A stretch of 64,000 bases of DNA, from positions 1 through 64,000 of the forward strand of contig NZ_RJLM01000003.1 of assembly GCF_004104355.1 (NCBI RefSeq), in the 5' to 3' direction. The notes below the pieces were generated by a model, which worked only from the letters and a program-made list of their open reading frames with translations, ran no database searches and was not told the origin of the DNA. This document shows positions 56,517 through 64,000 of the stretch, one piece after another. Each line of letters begins with the position of its first letter. Positions within the stretch are counted from its first letter, which is position 1. The translations under genes were made by a program, and so were the position numbers. This stretch comes from Photobacterium chitinilyticum. Lineage in GTDB: Bacteria > Pseudomonadota > Gammaproteobacteria > Enterobacterales > Vibrionaceae.

Positions 56517-57069
56517 AGAAACACCAACCTTATCGAATTTTCACTAAGGGTAGTGCCAAACAGCGTCACTTCATCTTCTCTGTATTGAGAATCAAACTCG
56601 ATAACAATAAAGTGTCAGCAAACATCACAAAAAAAATCATTTATAAGAAAATAGTGCAAGAAATGTACTTAATTTTCCACTATGATTATTTTATTGTTCA
56701 GTTTTGACATGGTGCACTTATTTGCTATTAGTTTATCTAAAATTATATTTTCTGCTTACAAGTGTTCGCTAAAAATAGCATTTATGCGTACAGGTGTTCG
56801 CTGAAATTATTATTTCCTGTGTACAACTGTTCGCTGAAAATAGTGTTTTATTGTGAATAAACACCACTTGTGTGAAATATAGTCAATTTATTAGATTATT
56901 TACACTATCCTTAATAAATTCGTATATTATTGATAAATAACAATAAACACTCATCGGATGAGCTGTAAAGTGAGACTTGGGGCACAAAACTTCTTTTATT
57001 GTTTCGTATAGCCGTTACAATACACCGCCTCAGCCACTTCAAGACACATATTAATAAGGTCACATAGTC
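56517..57069. other. AT-rich regulatory region upstream of the MaoC gene
   Basis: About 550 bases without a gene. It contains three direct repeats (56753-56850, listed separately) and an AT-rich stretch that probably holds the promoter of the MaoC gene; the serine hydrolase gene is transcribed away from it. Confidence 0.6.
56753..56850. repeat. Three tandem 32-33 base direct repeats
   Basis: Copies begin at 56753, 56785 and 56818 (periods 32 and 33). All share TACA-N2-TGTTCGCT followed by an A-rich stretch and a TTT-containing end. Each copy holds a small palindrome ACA-N2-TGT. Three full helical turns separate the copies, so bound proteins would face the same side. They lie about 220-320 bases upstream of the MaoC gene. 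Confidence 0.85.
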
Positions 57070-57765
57070 ATGAATGTAGTCGATTTTTTTAAACAAAAGC
57101 GTGATGTTTTATCAGTACATCCGTTCGAACTTAAAGATCTCCTATCTCCTTCCCTGCGTGACTACTGGCTTGAATTGATAAACAAAGCGAACAATAGCCA
57201 ACTCGGTGTCTTAATTAAGGATCATAAACTGGCATCCAACGATGATGTTGCAGTCCCTGTCAAGCCAGTTGTTCAGCCAGCTCCTATTGTGATGAAACCT
57301 GAAGCGCAAGAGCTGCTGAATGAACTGAACGATACTCTTGGTGAGGTGATTCATGTCGGTGAGTGGCTGACTGTCGATCAAAGCCGTATCAATAGTTTTG
57401 CGGATGTCACCGAAGATCACCAATGGATTCACACCGATCCTGAACGTGCCGCTGCTGAATCACCATTTAAAACAACCATTGCGCACGGCTTTCTTACCCT
57501 GTCACTACTTTCCGTTCTAACTGACAGCGTTGATCCTGAAAATCAAAAATTCCCAACAGCAAAAATGACGGTTAATGTCGGTTTGAATCAGGTGCGCTTC
57601 CCATATCCGGTAAAAGCGGGTAATCGCGTTCGTGCCAGCACCAAAATTCAATCCGTTACACCTATCAAGCGTGGACTTGAGATTGTTCAGGAACTTACGG
57701 TTGAAATTGAAGGAGTGCGTCGTCCTGGCTGTGTCGCTGAATCCGTGATCCGTCTACACTTCTAA
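57070..57765 (+). CDS. MaoC-like (R)-specific enoyl-CoA hydratase
   Basis: The 231-residue protein has a MaoC hot-dog domain at about 90-228 with the active-site pair in FADVTEDHQWIHTD (Asp116, His121) and the helix AHGFLTLSL. It resembles PhaJ-type hydratases, which give (R)-3-hydroxyacyl-CoA from enoyl-CoA for polyhydroxyalkanoate synthesis or fatty-acid turnover. The first 75 residues are an extra region, partly helical, with a Pro/Val-rich linker (VAVPVKPVVQPAPIV); a phasin- or synthase-like contact role is conceivable but unproven. It is a single gene behind the three-copy repeat. A terminator follows. Confidence 0.88.
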   Translation: MNVVDFFKQKRDVLSVHPFELKDLLSPSLRDYWLELINKANNSQLGVLIKDHKLASNDDVAVPVKPVVQPAPIVMKPEAQELLNELNDTLGEVIHVGEWLTVDQSRINSFADVTEDHQWIHTDPERAAAESPFKTTIAHGFLTLSLLSVLTDSVDPENQKFPTAKMTVNVGLNQVRFPYPVKAGNRVRASTKIQSVTPIKRGLEIVQELTVEIEGVRRPGCVAESVIRLHF

Positions 57766-57798
57766 GCTCACACCTGAATTTATTAACCAGAATTAAAG

Positions 57799-57820
57799 AA
57801 GGCCATCAGATGGCCTTTTT
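57799..57820. terminator. Terminator after the MaoC gene
   Basis: AAGGCCATC and GATGGCCTT form a perfect stem with a two- to four-base loop, followed by TTT; convergent with the AlkD-like gene. Confidence 0.85.
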
Positions 57821-57839
57821 CGATTATAGAACTTGCTCT

Positions 57840-58526
57840 CTATACTTTTTCAATAACTTTCAGTGCTTCTTTTTTACTCAGTGCGGAAAGCTTATCTGAG
57901 TAATTTGCAACGAAGTCTGACACAAAACCAGGATCTGTTTTGGAGTACTCTCTCAATACCCAACCTATTGCTTTTCGGATAAAAAACTCTTCTTCATGAG
58001 CTAGCATCAAGATTGTCTCTTCCAATAGAGGCACATTAGTTTCTGCCTTATGCTTGAGGTGAGCCAGCAATGAAGCTCGGCGCAACCACATATTCTCAGA
58101 CAGGCGCCATTCTCTGAGTTTTTCTTCTAGCTCACGGTGCTCTTTGATCAGGCCACCGATGAGATTAGACGCTATTTTATCTACCGTATCCCAATTGCTG
58201 GCTTCTAGCAGCATCTCTTCATAAATATTGAAGGCTTCTCTGGTACGAAAAACCTTGTAATGCTCGGCAGCATCCATGGCCAAGTATTGTTCTTCCCGGT
58301 TCTCTCCAGACCAAAGCCAGAGAACTAAACGGCTATATTCCGTAAAAGTGCTCACCTTGGTATGCTCGCGAGCTTGTTTGAATATGGCCTGACGTTCGGG
58401 CGTCTTTACCCCGTAAAAGGGCTGCTCCGTCTTCATGTATGCCTGCATCGCCTTCGTATCCTCGGGGTTGCCAGCTTCGGCCATACGTTGCTGCATTAAG
58501 ATCACCATGGGGATGATGAGAGACAT
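57840..58526 (-). CDS. AlkD-like DNA alkylation-repair protein (HEAT-like)
   Basis: AAGGAAG precedes the start. The 228-residue, all-helical protein has the AlkD family marks: NWDTVDKIAS (Trp112, Asp113/Asp116), NMWLRRASLLAHL (Trp147, Arg149/150) and EEFFIRKAIGWVLREYSKTDP (about 180-199). AlkD glycosylases remove N3- and N7-alkylated purines without flipping the base. The aromatic and acidic residues that contact the lesion are present, so activity is likely. It is a single gene with its own start and convergent with the MaoC gene. Confidence 0.92.
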   Translation of the reverse strand: MSLIIPMVILMQQRMAEAGNPEDTKAMQAYMKTEQPFYGVKTPERQAIFKQAREHTKVSTFTEYSRLVLWLWSGENREEQYLAMDAAEHYKVFRTREAFNIYEEMLLEASNWDTVDKIASNLIGGLIKEHRELEEKLREWRLSENMWLRRASLLAHLKHKAETNVPLLEETILMLAHEEEFFIRKAIGWVLREYSKTDPGFVSDFVANYSDKLSALSKKEALKVIEKV

Positions 58527-58592
58527 AAGAACTTCCTTTACAACTAACTATTATTATTTTTATATTTGAACACAGTTCTTAACAGCAGAAAA

Positions 58593-59390
58593 TTAGTTTT
58601 TGGCCGACTTGCCCTGATAGGCTAAATATTCCAGAATACTATCAATTTGCTGAAAGCTGAGATCGGTGTGATCGGGCATCTGGGTATATCTGAATTTTGA
58701 AGGCTGACGGATATACTCGCGCAAGGTGTCAGCGTCACGATAAGAAAGGATACTCCTCGGAGCGTTCAGATCCGGACCAACTTTTCCTCCTTGTTGATCT
58801 AGAGCATGACACTTCATGCACCGGTCTTTAAACAACCTGAAACCTGCGAATACACTGGTCGTTTCTTTTACACTATGTGGGTACAGTGCCGGGTATTGAT
58901 TCTTGAACTCAACGGTGTCTACAGCCGCAAGCTGATAAGGCCATGGAAATGCTTGTTTCGGTGTTTGTTTACTGCCAGTCCAAACTAAATAGAAAGGCCC
59001 CGGATTTGATTGGCTACGCCCAATCAGCTCCCAACCAGGCAGATCTGCATCACGGTAAACAATATAACCTCCTTGCTCTAGTAACTTGTCAAAAGAGGAA
59101 ACGGCCTGATAACCATCTAATGCGGCAAACTTCACGTCTGTACATAGCTTGCCCTCCCAAGACTTTCCATACGCCAACGCCATTACATCATGCAGTGAAA
59201 AAGCCAGATATCGCTTATCTTTACCATACTGGGGATCATAGATACTAACCTGGTGTGTCAATAGTTGCTTCTTCATTACCCCCAAAGTCAGTTCCTTAAC
59301 AACTTCTCCTTCTTCAGAAAAAACAAGTTTCGCCGAATAGACATTTGCCGACCACACACACAGCAAACAAAGAATTGATAACCATTTCAT
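58593..59390 (-). CDS. Periplasmic c-type cytochrome with N-terminal oxidoreductase-like domain
   Basis: The start at 59390 (MKWLSILCLLCVWSANVYSA) gives a signal peptide; the longer ORF adds seven residues. The 265-residue protein has a front domain of about 150 residues (FSLHDVMALAYG, KFAALDGYQAVSSFDKLL, GPFYLVW) that resembles the molybdopterin-binding-like fold of sulfite-oxidase relatives without a clear cofactor cysteine, then a monoheme cytochrome c domain with CMKCH (191-195) and the distal ligand Met238 in TQMPDHTDLS. It probably carries electrons in the periplasm; partner and donor are unknown. Confidence 0.82.
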   Translation of the reverse strand: MKWLSILCLLCVWSANVYSAKLVFSEEGEVVKELTLGVMKKQLLTHQVSIYDPQYGKDKRYLAFSLHDVMALAYGKSWEGKLCTDVKFAALDGYQAVSSFDKLLEQGGYIVYRDADLPGWELIGRSQSNPGPFYLVWTGSKQTPKQAFPWPYQLAAVDTVEFKNQYPALYPHSVKETTSVFAGFRLFKDRCMKCHALDQQGGKVGPDLNAPRSILSYRDADTLREYIRQPSKFRYTQMPDHTDLSFQQIDSILEYLAYQGKSAKN

Positions 59391-59758
59391 CCAGAAAATC
59401 GCTCTTATCATCTTAATGCCCTTTATTCGTTCTATTTATTCAGCTATTTACTAACTACCTGATTTAGTTTGAATATAGTCAGTAATCATCAAGGGGACCA
59501 AAGCCTTGAAGACGTTGGAACTAAGGTCACAGGTTCTGTTACTTTTTCGCCATTTTTGAGCAAATAACATATCACCGACAGCAATCATATGAGCCATTAG
59601 CCAGCAGATCTCATCCTCATCGCAAGCTATAGGCCTCACCTTAGTTGACTAATACCCTTCGCCTTCCTACGTTAAATATATCAGCCACCTATAAAACCTT
59701 ATTAAGTTAACAATGACATTATTCGGCTGCTCTTACATTGAACAGGGATGCCAGCAAT
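59391..59758. other. Intergenic region before the gamma-glutamyl operon
   Basis: About 370 bases. A minus-strand ORF (59451-59639) with a GTG start encodes no recognisable protein; I do not call it. The promoter of the operon should lie in the last 100 bases, which are AT-rich. Confidence 0.5.
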
Positions 59759-61126
59759 ATGGAAGCAAGAGATGTAAAAACGATCGACGATGCCAAAGCC
59801 ATTATTAACGACCGTGGACTCACCCATGTCAAAGTCGGATTATTTGACAATGACGGCGTCATGCGCGGCAAATACATGTCGAAAAGCAAGTTCTTCTCTT
59901 CGCTAGAACACGGGTTTGCCTTTTGTGATGTCGTCCTCGGGTGGGATGTGAAAGATCAGCTCTATGACAACGCCCAATATACTGGCTGGCATACCGGTTA
60001 TCCCGATGCACCCGTCCGTATTATTGCTGACAGCTGCCGAGATATACTCGACGAAGATGGAATGCTGCTGTTCATTGCCGAGTTTTCCGGCAAGGCTGAA
60101 TCGATTTGCCCCCGAGCCACATTAAGAAAAATGATCGAAAAAGCTGACGAGATGGGATTCGATGCCTTGGCTGCGCTTGAATATGAGTTTTTCCTCTTCA
60201 ATGAAACCCCGCATTCAGCAAGAGAAAAAGGCTTCAGAAACTTAGAAACTGTCACGCCAGACTGGTTTGGCTATTCAATGATCCGCAATTCAACCTATTC
60301 AGATTTGTACAAAAGCATTCTGGCCATGGCCGAGACTATGGATTTCCCAATTGAAGGAATACACTCAGAAACAGGCCCAGGGGTAATAGAAGCCGCAATA
60401 GCCGTCGACCACGCCGAAGCCGCAGGCGACAAAGCGGCCTTGTTCAAAACCTATATGAAGGTGCTCGCACAAAAACAGAACCTGCTAGCCACTTTTATGG
60501 CCAAGTGGAGCAACGACTACCCCGGCCAAAGCGGTCATATTCATCTTTCACTGATGAACAAGGACGGCTCGTCGGCATTTTATGATTCAAACCAGCCCTA
60601 TGCCATGAGCCAAATACAGCGACATTTCCTCGCGGGCCAACAACGGCTAATGCCAGAACTGCTGTGCATGATAGCTCCTTCTGTCAACAGCTACAGCCGA
60701 ATGATCCCAGGGTTCTGGGCCCCTACCGATGCGACATGGGGTATAGAGAACCGCACGACAGCCCTGCGCGTGATATCAGGCTCCGCCAAAAGCCAGCGGA
60801 TTGAGTACCGGATCGGCGCTGCTGACGCCAACCCCTATCTTGCCCTTGCTGCAGCTCTAGGCTCAGGGCTCTATGGCATAGCAAGGGGCTGGGCTCCCTA
60901 CGAAGCCGTTACTGGCAATGCCTATGAACAACCGCATCCATCCGATTTAGAACTTCCTCGCACCCTTTGGGATGCCACCCAACGCTTTAAAGCTTCACAA
61001 GCCGCACGAGAGCTATTTGGTGATGCCTTTGTCGAGCATTTTTCCGCCTCTCGGGAGTGGGAAGATCGAGAATTCAGGAAACATGTGACAGATTGGGAAC
61101 TCAATCGTTATTTTGAAATCATCTGA
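59759..61126 (+). CDS. Glutamine-synthetase-like gamma-glutamyl ligase (PuuA/GlnT-like)
   Basis: The ATG at 59759 is chosen over an in-frame TTG at 59738. The 455-residue product is a glutamine-synthetase fold enzyme of the PuuA-like branch: EYEFFLF (metal-binding glutamate), GIHSETGPGVIEAAI, GQSGHIHLS and NSYSRMIPGFWAPTDATWGIENRTTALR. These proteins attach glutamate by its gamma carboxyl to an amine instead of ammonia (for PuuA, putrescine). There is no adenylylation-site NLYDLP-like motif. It is the first gene of an operon with an aldehyde dehydrogenase, an iron-type alcohol dehydrogenase and a glutamine amidotransferase, which indicates an amino alcohol as acceptor. Confidence 0.88.
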   Translation: MEARDVKTIDDAKAIINDRGLTHVKVGLFDNDGVMRGKYMSKSKFFSSLEHGFAFCDVVLGWDVKDQLYDNAQYTGWHTGYPDAPVRIIADSCRDILDEDGMLLFIAEFSGKAESICPRATLRKMIEKADEMGFDALAALEYEFFLFNETPHSAREKGFRNLETVTPDWFGYSMIRNSTYSDLYKSILAMAETMDFPIEGIHSETGPGVIEAAIAVDHAEAAGDKAALFKTYMKVLAQKQNLLATFMAKWSNDYPGQSGHIHLSLMNKDGSSAFYDSNQPYAMSQIQRHFLAGQQRLMPELLCMIAPSVNSYSRMIPGFWAPTDATWGIENRTTALRVISGSAKSQRIEYRIGAADANPYLALAAALGSGLYGIARGWAPYEAVTGNAYEQPHPSDLELPRTLWDATQRFKASQAARELFGDAFVEHFSASREWEDREFRKHVTDWELNRYFEII

Positions 61127-61137
61127 GGCCAGCTGGC

Positions 61138-62550
61138 ATGACAAATCAACATGATGAACACACAGTTTTAGAAACAATCTCCCCGGCGGACGATAGTATC
61201 CTTGTCACTCAGCCACTAGCTAACCAGAAAGATATTATTGAGTCGCTGGAACGGGCAAATATCGCACAAAGTCACTGGCGCCAGACTCCCCTTGCACAAC
61301 GGAAAACCTATTGCAGCAGAGCAATTGATGCCCTGCTAACACACAAAGAGATGATCGCCAGCGAGATCAGTTGGATGATGGGGCGGCCAATTCGCTATAG
61401 CAGTGGCGAACTATCGGGAGTAGAAGAACGAGCGCGCTATATGATATCAATTTGTGATGAAGCGCTGGCCCCTATAAAGCTTGCTGACAAACCCGGCTTT
61501 ACCCGCTATATCAAACATGAACCTCTCGGTACCGTCTTCGTTATTGCCCCCTGGAACTACCCATACCTCACGGCCATCAATTCCATCATTCCAGCATTAC
61601 TTGCAGGCAATACAGTCATCCTCAAGCATTCGTCACAAACACCGCTGTGCGCAGAGCGGCTTCAACAAGCCTTTGACGAAGCTGGTCTGCCAAGAGGGAT
61701 TTTCCAACATCTATTCCTCAACCATTCCAATACCGAACAACTGATCGCCAGTGAGCAAATACAGCACGTTACCTTTACCGGCTCAGTCTCCGGAGGGAAA
61801 ATGGTCGAAAAGGCGGCTGCCGGACATTTCCACAATATCGGCTTGGAACTTGGCGGCAAAGACCCGGCCTATGTACGCGCCGATGCCAATCTTGAACATG
61901 CCGTTAAAACAGTCGTCGATGGGGCTCTGTTTAATTCAGGACAATCATGTTGCGGCATCGAGCGGATATACGTCGATGCAAGTATCCATGATGAGTTTGT
62001 TGTCAAAGCCAAACAGGAGATCTACACATACCAACTCGGGTCCCCACTCGAACACGACACCACCTTGGGACCACTGGTACGAACCACTGCCGCTAATTTT
62101 ATTCGCGACCAAATTCAGCAGGCTATAGAAATGGGGGCAACCGCCCATATTAATGAATCTGATTTTCCGGCTAGCCAACCAGATACGCCGTATTTGGCCC
62201 CTCAGCTATTGACCGGTGTCACCCACCAAATGAGAGTCATGACCGAAGAGACATTCGGACCCGTTGTTGCCGTACAAAAGGTTCACTCCGATCATGAGGC
62301 AATCGCCCTGATGAATGACAGCGAGTTCGGGCTGACAGCAAGCATTTTCACCCGCAATACAGACCAAGCCATCGAATTGGGCGAACAACTGGATGTCGGG
62401 ACCTTTTTTGTCAACCGCTGTGACTACCTTGATCCGGCGCTCGCCTGGACAGGCGTCAAGCACTCCGGTCGCGGCTATGCACTATCGAAGCTTGGGTTCG
62501 AAACCTTAACCAGACCAAAGTCTTTCCATATCAAGCACCTTCAGGAGTAA
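61138..62550 (+). CDS. NAD(P)-dependent aldehyde dehydrogenase (PuuC-like role)
   Basis: The 470-residue product is an aldehyde dehydrogenase: the cofactor-site PWNYPYLTAINSIIPALLAG, the catalytic glutamate in LELGGKDPAYV, the nucleophilic cysteine in GQSCCGIERIYVD, and the substrate-loop EETFGPV. It starts 12 bases after the ligase gene and is followed by the alcohol dehydrogenase gene six bases later. In the proposed pathway it would oxidise the gamma-glutamylated aldehyde to the acid. The two adjacent cysteines (SCCG) are common in this group. Confidence 0.92.
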   Translation: MTNQHDEHTVLETISPADDSILVTQPLANQKDIIESLERANIAQSHWRQTPLAQRKTYCSRAIDALLTHKEMIASEISWMMGRPIRYSSGELSGVEERARYMISICDEALAPIKLADKPGFTRYIKHEPLGTVFVIAPWNYPYLTAINSIIPALLAGNTVILKHSSQTPLCAERLQQAFDEAGLPRGIFQHLFLNHSNTEQLIASEQIQHVTFTGSVSGGKMVEKAAAGHFHNIGLELGGKDPAYVRADANLEHAVKTVVDGALFNSGQSCCGIERIYVDASIHDEFVVKAKQEIYTYQLGSPLEHDTTLGPLVRTTAANFIRDQIQQAIEMGATAHINESDFPASQPDTPYLAPQLLTGVTHQMRVMTEETFGPVVAVQKVHSDHEAIALMNDSEFGLTASIFTRNTDQAIELGEQLDVGTFFVNRCDYLDPALAWTGVKHSGRGYALSKLGFETLTRPKSFHIKHLQE

Positions 62551-62555
62551 CCGTT

Positions 62556-63719
62556 ATGCTTGAGGCCCAATGGAACTACCCCACAGCTATTACCGTTGCC
62601 GAACATTGCTCAGACAAACTCGCTCAATATTGCCAAGAAGCTGGCATCAGCGCACCTTTGATGGTGACCGATCCCATCTTGGCCGACAGTAAAATGGTTC
62701 GCAACGCTCTGGGAGCGTGTCGCCTTTCAGGTTTGGCTATCCAGTTATTTAGCGGCGTACAGGGCAACCCGACAGGCCAAAACATCGAGACAGGGATCCG
62801 TCACTACCTTGAGGGCCAACATGACGGCATTATTGCTTTTGGTGGTGGTTCCAGCATAGATGCGGCCAAGGCCATAGCGTTAGCCGCCAATCAATCCCTA
62901 TCGCTATGGGAGTTTGAAGACAAAGGGAACAACTGGAAAAAAGCCGACACCGATGTTATTGCACCAATTATCGCAGTGCCGACGACGGCCGGCACAGGAT
63001 CTGAAGTAGGCCGTGCAGCGGTTATCACCGACGAAGAGCATCAGGTTAAAAAGATTATCTTTCATCCAAAAATAATGCCAGTTCATGTCTTGCTTGATCC
63101 TACGCTGACAACGGCACTTCCACAACCTTTGACAGCTGCAACAGGCATGGATGCCCTCTCCCATAACCTAGAAGCCTTTTGCTCACCTTCCTATCACCCC
63201 ATGGCTGAAGCCATTTCCCTCGAAGCGATGCGGATGATCATGCACTATCTTCCCGTTGCATATCTTGACGGCGATAACATTCAAGCTCGTACCCACATGC
63301 TTGTAGCCTCCACCATGGGCGCCACCGCCTTTCAGAAAGGACTCGGTGCCATGCACGCCATCGCTCATTCGTTAGGTGCGGTCTACAATCACCATCATGG
63401 ATTGCTCAATGCCATTTTGATGCCTTATGTACTTGCAGCCAACCAACCAAAGATAAATGAAAAAATGGGCCGCCTCGGACGGTATCTGGCTCTGACTCAG
63501 CCTAATTTTGATGGTGTCATGAAGTGGATTCTCACGCTACGACAAGAATTGAACATTCCCCATACCCTCGCCGATATCGGTATCGACAGCCAACAGGCAC
63601 AGCGTATTGGAGAAATGGCAGCTTCTGACGCTGCCGCTTCAGGCAACCCCGTCCCGTTCACTGCTACACAATATACGGATATCTTTAACCGTGCCGTTGA
63701 TGGCACGCTAACTAATTGA
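62556..63719 (+). CDS. Iron-containing alcohol dehydrogenase (type III)
   Basis: The 387-residue product is a group III metal-dependent alcohol dehydrogenase: GGGSSIDAAKAIAL (NAD-binding loop), VPTTAGTGSEVG, the metal ligands in DALSHNLEAF and HAIAHSLGAVYNHHHG. It oxidises a primary alcohol to an aldehyde with NAD. Its place between the aldehyde dehydrogenase and the amidotransferase gene, with a gap of only six bases on each side, means it should act on the same compound. It fills the position that a flavin oxidase (PuuB) has in the putrescine pathway. Confidence 0.93.
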   Translation: MLEAQWNYPTAITVAEHCSDKLAQYCQEAGISAPLMVTDPILADSKMVRNALGACRLSGLAIQLFSGVQGNPTGQNIETGIRHYLEGQHDGIIAFGGGSSIDAAKAIALAANQSLSLWEFEDKGNNWKKADTDVIAPIIAVPTTAGTGSEVGRAAVITDEEHQVKKIIFHPKIMPVHVLLDPTLTTALPQPLTAATGMDALSHNLEAFCSPSYHPMAEAISLEAMRMIMHYLPVAYLDGDNIQARTHMLVASTMGATAFQKGLGAMHAIAHSLGAVYNHHHGLLNAILMPYVLAANQPKINEKMGRLGRYLALTQPNFDGVMKWILTLRQELNIPHTLADIGIDSQQAQRIGEMAASDAAASGNPVPFTATQYTDIFNRAVDGTLTN

Positions 63720-63725
63720 GGCGAT

Positions 63726-64000
63726 ATGATACTGGGTATTTTACTCTGTGATGATGTGAGGCCAGAGCTACAGACAAAACACGGTAACTATCCCGCCATG
63801 TTTAGTGAACTATTTAGCCAGGTCGATTCAGGTATCGTGCTCAACTTCTATCGGGTTATGGATGGCCAGTACCCTGAGTCATTGGATGAGTGTGATGCTT
63901 ATATCAGTTCAGGCAGCAAGTTTAGCGTCTACGATAACATAAGATGGATCCGCACTTTTGAAGCCTTCATTCACCAGTTGTACCAGCAGCACATTCCTTT
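63726..64000 (+). CDS. Class I glutamine amidotransferase-like hydrolase (partial, cut by window end)
   Basis: The ATG at 63726 begins six bases after the alcohol dehydrogenase stop. The visible 91 codons read MILGILLCDDVRPELQTKHG and go on to a GMP-synthase-type class I amidotransferase N-terminus (YISSGSKFSVYD takes the place of the usual GGSP-type loop). The catalytic cysteine and histidine would be beyond the window. Relatives such as PuuD hydrolyse gamma-glutamyl amides, so this is the likely last step of the operon, releasing glutamate. Confidence 0.75.
   Translation, partial: MILGILLCDDVRPELQTKHGNYPAMFSELFSQVDSGIVLNFYRVMDGQYPESLDECDAYISSGSKFSVYDNIRWIRTFEAFIHQLYQQHIP

Noticed and set aside
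56753-56850. Three repeats considered as a CRISPR array
   Set aside because: The units are back to back without spacers, and there are no cas genes nearby.
59451-59639. 62-codon minus-strand ORF with GTG start
   Set aside because: No known family and weak start; the region is better read as a promoter region.
59759-61126. Reading the ligase as glutamine synthetase proper
   Set aside because: The gene sits in an amine/alcohol oxidation operon and resembles PuuA-like enzymes, not GlnA; no adenylylation motif is seen.

Overview
The window reads as a chromosomal segment of a marine gammaproteobacterium of the Vibrionaceae. The best pointers are a VxrA/VxrB-type two-component operon, a Vibrio cholerae cytolysin-like toxin, an H-NS paralogue, the EF-P-like factor YeiP/EfpL, an ArfA with its regulatory hairpin, and several chemoreceptors. 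Photobacterium or a close relative, possibly the second chromosome, is a reasonable guess but is inference. No rRNA, tRNA, CRISPR array, phage block or replication origin was recognised. The only transposon trace is the tail of an IS3-family element at the left edge.

Layout. 1-1.6 kb: IS3 end, an LssY C-terminal-domain protein and a CAP-domain lipoprotein. 2.1-4.7 kb: molybdate transporter modABC (minus strand) with a palindromic ModE-type operator upstream of modA. 5.2-8.2 kb: a LysR regulator and an exported SdsA-type alkyl sulfatase. 8.5-16 kb: a lipoprotein esterase, a small frameshifted membrane-protein ORF, an M42 aminopeptidase, then a minus-strand set of exported proteins (amidohydrolase, DUF3299 protein, OprB-type porin). 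16.2-18.6 kb: DUF6765 protein, CYTH/class IV adenylate cyclase and H-NS. 19-24.3 kb: a tightly overlapping vxr-type operon (histidine kinase, response regulator, DUF2861 protein, glycosidase-like exported protein). 25-30.4 kb: a LysR regulator, an RluA-family pseudouridine synthase, EfpL and an N-acyl-D-amino-acid deacylase. 30.6-36.7 kb: a pore-forming toxin and two tandemly duplicated chemoreceptor genes. 36.8-46.1 kb: a flippase, a cytochrome P450, an MsbA-like ABC exporter, a ferritin-like protein, a PHP-domain protein, a Lon-like protease and a YqfB-type ASCH protein. 46.4-54.8 kb: a Cache-domain chemoreceptor, a P-loop kinase, an isochorismatase-fold hydrolase, a LysR gene divergent from iadA-dcuC, and adenosine deaminase. 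55-59.4 kb: arfA, a serine beta-lactamase-fold hydrolase, a MaoC hydratase preceded by three direct repeats, an AlkD-like protein and a c-type cytochrome. 59.7-64 kb: an operon of a glutamine-synthetase-like ligase, aldehyde dehydrogenase, iron-type alcohol dehydrogenase and class I glutamine amidotransferase (cut by the window edge).

Genes that plausibly work together: modABC with its operator; iadA with dcuC (release, then exchange of aspartate-derived C4 acids) under the divergent LysR protein; the vxr-type operon as an envelope stress/remodelling unit; and the final operon, whose enzyme set fits gamma-glutamylation of an amino alcohol, oxidation through the aldehyde to the acid, and release of glutamate. 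That last operon, the three-copy repeat before the MaoC gene, the toxin with its polybasic stretch, and the hairpin whose loop holds the arfA stop codon are the points most worth a second look. All assignments come from reading motifs and neighbourhoods; no similarity search was run.
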